Under the pieces are notes generated by a model that ran no database searches, was not told where the DNA came from, and saw only the letters and a program-made list of their open reading frames with translations. A stretch of 64,000 bases of DNA, from assembly GCF_042684265.1 (NCBI RefSeq), contig NZ_JBHULB010000007.1, positions 434,001-498,000 on the forward strand, written 5' to 3'. Positions 59,936 through 64,000 of this stretch are shown here, one piece after another. The stretch is from Croceitalea marina. GTDB taxonomy: Bacteria > Bacteroidota > Bacteroidia > Flavobacteriales > Flavobacteriaceae. The position numbers and the translations under genes were made by a program. The stretch's first letter is position 1. Each line of letters starts with the position of its first letter.

Positions 59936-62035
59936 TTATACCTGATGTGTCGGTTTCAATAAATCGTTTACCGTTTTTACGGGATTAAACGTCACCAAAG
60001 GTACCTCAACAAAAATAGTATTCCAGTAGGCCATTGCGCCGTTCCATAGCCCTGGAAGCTCTAAAGCCTTTAATTCTTTTCCTTCTTTGGTTTTTCCGGT
60101 AATAAAACCTTGTTTAGTATCTATAAAATCCAATAAATTATATTTCTCTCCCTTATAATTGCGAATACCGCATACCAAGTCTACGGGATTAAAATGGGTA
60201 GCATTTTTCAAAATAGAAACTTGGGTCGTATCGTTCATATCAATTTGAGCAGATTCAATAATTTGAAGAGAAATCGTACCATCTGCGCCTTTCACCCAAA
60301 AAGGACCACCACCCGGTTCACCCTCATTTTTGACCATTCCACAGATTCGTATTGGCCTGTCTATCTTATCCTTTAATATTTTGATTATTTCTGCATTGCT
60401 CTTGCCATTAATGTCTTCTGCAATCTTTACGTTCAACTCTCTCTCTAAAAAACTGGAAATCTTGGCAACTTGTCCTAAAGTAATCTTTTCTGTATCTAAA
60501 AGTCTGGCATACTCGAAAGCCTTTGCTTGTTGTTTGATTAATAACCCAGCCAAAACCTTCTTGCTATCGGACACGGCGCTTAAATTTTCTTCAATAACAA
60601 CATTGTCAATATTTTTGATAAAGATAATGTCGGCATCTTGGTCATTAAGATTTTCAATCAATGCCCCATGGCCTCCTGGTCTGAACAAAATAGACCCATC
60701 AGAATTCCGAAAAGGTTCGTTGTTCATGGTCACCGCCAAGGTATCGGTCGATGGTTTTTGATTAGAGTAGGTAATATCAAAAGTAGTATTGCTATTTTTT
60801 GAAACCTTTGGGCCACTATTTTTCTCTTCAGCTTTGAACATGGTTTCGTGCTGCTCAGAAATGGTAAAGTGCAAATTGGCCTTACCTTCCGTTTTCGCAT
60901 ATAAAGCTGCTTCCTTTAAATGCTCCTCAAAAGGAGTAGCCGAACCTGAATCGTACTTATGAAAAGGAAGCAAGCCCTTTGGATAAAAGCCATAGTTAAG
61001 ACCATCTTCTTCTAACATTTCCTTTACGAAGTGGTACGCTATTTCGCCCTCTGAATCGGCCTTTTCTACAATTTTATCAAATATTAAGTCGTAAAAGGGC
61101 AGATTTTTCATACCATCTGTGGACTGTTTTACATCTTTATCACCAGTTCGCTCAAGGTATGCACCCAGACTTTCTTTTGAAGGATTATAAGAGTCTATAA
61201 AATTGAACATTGCTTTGAACATTCTTGAGGCTGCACCTGAAGCAGGAACAAATTTTAAAAGCGACAATCTTTTTCTTGAGTCTTCGAAATTGGCAATCAG
61301 GTCCTTTTGCTCGCTTTCAGAAAATTTAGAAATACCGTCATCAACGATTGCGGCTTTCTCGAGATTCACAAAAGGTATCCCTTCCTTAAAAGTCTCTATT
61401 TGAGCTAATACTTTTTCTTTTGAAATGCCTTTATCCTTCAACTGTTCAATATCCTTTTTACTAAACTCAATCATTGACTTTATTAATTTATCTATATTTT
61501 CGATTGCTATTTTTAAACGCTCTTCCTTCCCTCCGCTTAAAATAATAAAATTTCGATGGTAATTCTTTAAGGTGTCATGAAAATATCGAAACATTTGCTC
61601 GCGCTCATCCGGCTTGTCTCTTAGGTCATCTGCTTCCCAAGGTATATCAATATTGGTCAGTAGATATAAATTATAAGAATTTTTAAGAGCATATTTTTCC
61701 AAAAGCGGGTTACACTCCCCAATATAATAAGCTTCAGAATATACTTTGGTTTCCAATAAATCTGTATCACAAAAAAGGACCGTATCGACCTCTTTGGTCA
61801 ACTGATTCTCTAATTCAATCTGGCCTATTGCTATGGGCAACAAATCTTTTGGTTCACAAGTTTTTTGCTCTTTGTTCCATTTATCTTGCAGATATTCCCT
61901 GGCATATTCTGGCACCCAAGCGGTTTTGTAATGAGCGGCCAATTGTTTTGCCAATGTAGTCTTTCCCGTAGATTCCGGACCAAAAAGAACTACTTTAATA
62001 ATATCTGAGGGCTCTTGTTTAAGTTTTTCTTCCAT
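59936..62035 (-). CDS. Fusion of NadR-like nucleoside kinase and DUF4301
   Basis: A 699-residue protein with two parts. Residues 1-187 are an AAA_28/NadR-type kinase: P-loop GPESTGKTTLAKQLA (19-33), WVPEYAREYL (40-49), CDTDLLET (89-96), DLRDKPDERE (138-147). Residues 188-699 are DUF4301: MIEFSKKDIEQLKDKGISKE, FVPASGAASRMFKAMF, FRPGGHGALIENLNDQDAD and VCGIRNYKGEKYNLLDFID in pieces. I know these as separate proteins in many relatives; here no stop intervenes, and Met188 is where DUF4301 usually begins. The kinase should phosphorylate the vitamin imported by the PnuC-like protein encoded just upstream (46-bp overlap). Confidence 0.85.
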   Translation of the reverse strand: MEEKLKQEPSDIIKVVLFGPESTGKTTLAKQLAAHYKTAWVPEYAREYLQDKWNKEQKTCEPKDLLPIAIGQIELENQLTKEVDTVLFCDTDLLETKVYSEAYYIGECNPLLEKYALKNSYNLYLLTNIDIPWEADDLRDKPDEREQMFRYFHDTLKNYHRNFIILSGGKEERLKIAIENIDKLIKSMIEFSKKDIEQLKDKGISKEKVLAQIETFKEGIPFVNLEKAAIVDDGISKFSESEQKDLIANFEDSRKRLSLLKFVPASGAASRMFKAMFNFIDSYNPSKESLGAYLERTGDKDVKQSTDGMKNLPFYDLIFDKIVEKADSEGEIAYHFVKEMLEEDGLNYGFYPKGLLPFHKYDSGSATPFEEHLKEAALYAKTEGKANLHFTISEQHETMFKAEEKNSGPKVSKNSNTTFDITYSNQKPSTDTLAVTMNNEPFRNSDGSILFRPGGHGALIENLNDQDADIIFIKNIDNVVIEENLSAVSDSKKVLAGLLIKQQAKAFEYARLLDTEKITLGQVAKISSFLERELNVKIAEDINGKSNAEIIKILKDKIDRPIRICGMVKNEGEPGGGPFWVKGADGTISLQIIESAQIDMNDTTQVSILKNATHFNPVDLVCGIRNYKGEKYNLLDFIDTKQGFITGKTKEGKELKALELPGLWNGAMAYWNTIFVEVPLVTFNPVKTVNDLLKPTHQV

Positions 62036-62628
62036 GCTTTATAGCCATAAATGGCAATAACCGTTAAAACTGCAAAAAGGATTGAACTAAAAATAAGACC
62101 CTTATACCAATATAAGGGCACTGTTATAATATCACCAATAATCCAATACAACCAATTTTCTATTTTCTTTTTTGCCATTAGCCACATACCCACAAAGAAA
62201 ATTGCTGTGGTAAAAGTATCTACATAAGCCGTCCACGTGTTATATCTATCGGTGAGGTAGTAAATCAGAAAGACAAAGAGCAATGCTCCTAGAAATAGAA
62301 GAACCGACCATTTCTTTTCTTTAACCGTAGTTTTTGTTATTGGTATAAAGTGTGTATCGTCAACCTTTCGCGTCCAAAAATACCACCCTAGAATACTCAT
62401 GGTAAAATAGTAAGCATTAATAAGCATATCCCCCAGCAGGCCATAGTAAATAAGTATATAAACGTACAACCCTGTAGCCATTAAGCCTGTGGGATATACC
62501 AATATGTTTTCTCGTTTGGAATAGTATACACTTAGAATTGTAAAGACAACCCCTATCATTTCCAAGACAATTAAATGTGTAGGCGTGCTTTGGTATTGCG
62601 CAAATAACCAATCAAAAATGTGGCTCAT
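61990..62628 (-). CDS. PnuC/PnuT-family vitamin transporter
   Basis: A 212-residue membrane protein with six or seven helices of the PnuC family, containing the signature GWYFW (81-85, WxxW motif) and KKKIENWLYWIIGDIITVPLY (about 150-170 in pieces). PnuC takes up nicotinamide riboside; close relatives (PnuT) take up thiamine. It is encoded between a thiamine-binding YkoF-like protein (17-bp overlap) and a NadR-like kinase (46-bp overlap). Context points both ways, so the substrate is open. Confidence 0.87.
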   Translation of the reverse strand: MSHIFDWLFAQYQSTPTHLIVLEMIGVVFTILSVYYSKRENILVYPTGLMATGLYVYILIYYGLLGDMLINAYYFTMSILGWYFWTRKVDDTHFIPITKTTVKEKKWSVLLFLGALLFVFLIYYLTDRYNTWTAYVDTFTTAIFFVGMWLMAKKKIENWLYWIIGDIITVPLYWYKGLIFSSILFAVLTVIAIYGYKAWKKNLNKSPQILLK

Positions 62629-62872
62629 ATCCGCTACGATCAGATTTGACGATTTTCATGTACAAGAGCCCTTTATCCATTAATTCAAAGGCCTTCTCTA
62701 TTTCTTTATTGAGCACTTTCATGACCTGCGAAAACTCACCAAATACCTGAGTGCTTAAAGGGTTCTCAAGAATGGTAAGCCCAGAAGCTCTAAGACTTTT
62801 GATAAAATCAATGATATGGCTTTCAAAATCATCCTGTAACGGTGAAAATGTTAATTCGACTGATATATTCAT
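62612..62872 (-). CDS. YkoF/MTH1187-like thiamine-binding protein
   Basis: An 86-residue protein of the Thiamine_BP (DUF77-like) family: NISVELTFSPLQDDFESHII, then FIKSLRASGLTILENPLSTQ, VFGEFSQVMKVLNKEIEKAF and LYMKIVKSDRSG. The fold is a ferredoxin-like dimer; YkoF members bind thiamine or hydroxymethylpyrimidine. It lies between a phosphopantetheinyl transferase gene (3-bp gap) and the PnuC-type gene (17-bp overlap), so it is translated as part of one operon. Confidence 0.82.
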   Translation of the reverse strand: MNISVELTFSPLQDDFESHIIDFIKSLRASGLTILENPLSTQVFGEFSQVMKVLNKEIEKAFELMDKGLLYMKIVKSDRSGYEPHF

Positions 62873-62875
62873 GTT

Positions 62876-63508
62876 TTATTTTTTTAAAGCGTAAACACAA
62901 GTAAAACTTTCCAATTCAAAAAAGAACACCTCAAAATCCGATTTTTTACCATCGTATAAAATTTCTGCTGTAGTTCTTTCATCATCAAGTGAAAAATCTT
63001 TTACATCAATGTGATTTAAAAAACTAAGCCCAGGTTGGGCGTAAATCTTGTATAGTGATTCTTTGGCTCCCCAAACAGTAGTAAGTTTTCTAACAATTGC
63101 TTCCGAATTGGCCAGTGTACTATATTCTTGAATAGGGGTGAATTTGTGGGCTATCCGAAGTATTTTATCCCGTTGTTTTTCAATATCGATACCTACCTCT
63201 TTATCTGAACTAACTATTATTGCGGTAAAATTATGTGAATGCGTAATAGAAATATGCTTTCCATCAACTAGATGAGGCTTTCCAAACTCATTGTAAAATA
63301 AGTCTTTATCCTCATAATTTGCCAGTTTGAGCAAGTGCCTAATACTTAAGAATGCCCTTCGGTGCATTTTAGATTTCATGCCCAGCATTCTTTCTTGACA
63401 GTGCTTCGTAAGCACTACGTCTTTAAAAAGTTCGGCCTCCGATTCAATGACCTTCCAAATATAAACTTGAGTAGCTTGTGAAACTGTTATGGTTTTGTAA
63501 ATGGGCAC
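62876..63508 (-). CDS. 4'-phosphopantetheinyl transferase superfamily protein
   Basis: A 210-residue Sfp/AcpT-like enzyme that transfers phosphopantetheine from CoA to a carrier-protein serine. The Mg2+ and CoA motifs are intact: VGIDIEKQRD (Asp108, Glu110) and WGAKESLYK (146-154; Lys149-Glu150). No polyketide or peptide synthetase gene is in the window, so its target is probably the fatty-acid acyl carrier protein or a distant locus. First gene of the operon, divergent from ahcY across a 69-bp gap. Confidence 0.9.
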   Translation of the reverse strand: MPIYKTITVSQATQVYIWKVIESEAELFKDVVLTKHCQERMLGMKSKMHRRAFLSIRHLLKLANYEDKDLFYNEFGKPHLVDGKHISITHSHNFTAIIVSSDKEVGIDIEKQRDKILRIAHKFTPIQEYSTLANSEAIVRKLTTVWGAKESLYKIYAQPGLSFLNHIDVKDFSLDDERTTAEILYDGKKSDFEVFFFELESFTCVYALKK

Positions 63509-63529
63509 AACTAAAGTTAAGTGATTTCG

Positions 63530-63537
63530 TATCTTTG
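63530..63537 (+). promoter_or_regulatory. TAnnTTTG promoter element for ahcY
   Basis: TATCTTTG lies 41 bp before the ahcY ATG in the 69-bp divergent spacer; a -33 TTG is not clear. Confidence 0.5.
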
Positions 63538-63577
63538 CACACTAAATATAAGCTACGAAAGTAAATAGAAAATAATT

Positions 63578-64000
63578 ATGAGCACAAAAACAATTCCGTT
63601 TGTACCATTCAAAGTAAAGGATGTTTCTCTTGCCGACTGGGGAAGAAAAGAAATTGAACTTGCCGAAGCAGAAATGCCAGGCTTAATGGCCTTACGTGAA
63701 GAATATAAAAATGAGCAACCCCTAAAAGGTGCCAGAATTGCCGGATGTTTACATATGACCATACAGACCGCAGTACTTATAGAGACCTTGGTTGCTTTAG
63801 GAGCGGATGTAACTTGGAGTTCTTGTAATATATTCTCTACCCAAGATCAAGCTGCCGCAGCGATAGCTGCTGCTGGCATACCCGTGTATGCTTGGAAAGG
63901 TATGAATGAAGAAGAGTTTGATTGGTGTATTGAACAAACCCTGTTTTTTGGGGAAGACAGACAGCCATTGAACATGATTTTAGATGATGGTGGCGATTTG
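63578..64000 (+). CDS. ahcY: Adenosylhomocysteinase, 5' part (partial)
   Basis: The first 141 codons are present and the window ends inside the gene. The sequence VKDVSLADWGRKEIELAEAE, ARIAGCLHMTIQTAVLIETL, ADVTWSSCNIFSTQDQAAAA and FFGEDRQPLNMILDDGGDL is highly conserved S-adenosylhomocysteine hydrolase. It recycles SAH to adenosine and homocysteine, with NAD as a bound cofactor. The ATG at 63578 begins the family-typical MSTKTIPFVPFKVKD. Confidence 0.96.
   Translation, partial: MSTKTIPFVPFKVKDVSLADWGRKEIELAEAEMPGLMALREEYKNEQPLKGARIAGCLHMTIQTAVLIETLVALGADVTWSSCNIFSTQDQAAAAIAAAGIPVYAWKGMNEEEFDWCIEQTLFFGEDRQPLNMILDDGGDL

Noticed and set aside
1..64000. CRISPR array, insertion sequence, prophage, rRNA or tRNA genes
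   Set aside because: I scanned for spaced direct repeats, transposase motifs, integrases, rRNA blocks and cloverleaf patterns with TTC-x-A loops and saw none.

Overview
The window is a contiguous piece of a Bacteroidota chromosome, most likely a marine member of the Flavobacteriaceae (Maribacter/Zobellia/Robiginitalea-like; this placement is inference from gene order and protein style, not a database result). Supporting signs are the AT-rich DNA, TAnnTTTG-type promoter elements, type IX secretion (T9SS) sorting domains, TonB-dependent receptors with a CarboxypepD_reg domain, lipoproteins with a Bacteroidota-style lipobox, and many family-typical DUFs (DUF3098, DUF3127, DUF4271, DUF4296, DUF4301). 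No phage, insertion sequence, CRISPR array, rRNA or tRNA gene is visible.

Region by region. 1-7.7 kb: 5' end of trmB, a PhoR/PhoB-like two-component pair, and divergently a TonB-dependent receptor, a beta-helix lipoprotein and two tiny proteins that are little more than a signal peptide plus a T9SS sorting domain. 7.7-32 kb: mostly housekeeping genes: tyrS, a dihydroorotase/DUF4296/polyprenol-phosphate glycosyltransferase cluster, an ArnT-like transferase, DUF4271-hemD, pckA, saccharopine dehydrogenase with an Lrp regulator, LpxR-like deacylase, alanine dehydrogenase, a SemiSWEET, a long leuS carrying palindromic repeats in its coding sequence, and the ftsX-DUF3098-uppP-truB run. 32-40 kb: thioredoxin-like protein, phytase-like lipoprotein, YitT protein, and an overlapping tetR-ABC-hlyD-tolC export operon with a well-formed candidate operator. 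40-44 kb: a decayed gene, a LysR regulator, two small genes and an SbtA-type bicarbonate transporter. 44-52 kb: tag, secreted proteins, aat, a short-chain fatty acid transporter, an orphan histidine kinase, HIT, greA and a sugar-type oxidoreductase.

52-64 kb is the most interesting part. A TPP (THI-box) riboswitch followed by a terminator hairpin precedes a TonB-dependent receptor, which marks the receptor as a thiamine(-precursor) importer. A hybrid histidine kinase and a sigma-54-activating response regulator lie convergently nearby, flanked by small secreted PepSY-like proteins. About 8 kb from the receptor an overlapping operon encodes a phosphopantetheinyl transferase, a YkoF/MTH1187-like thiamine-binding protein, a PnuC/PnuT-family vitamin transporter, and one polypeptide that fuses a NadR-like nucleoside kinase to DUF4301. 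Together these suggest a vitamin acquisition system: outer-membrane import, inner-membrane transport, then trapping by phosphorylation. The substrate of the inner part (thiamine or nicotinamide riboside) cannot be settled from sequence alone. The window ends inside ahcY.
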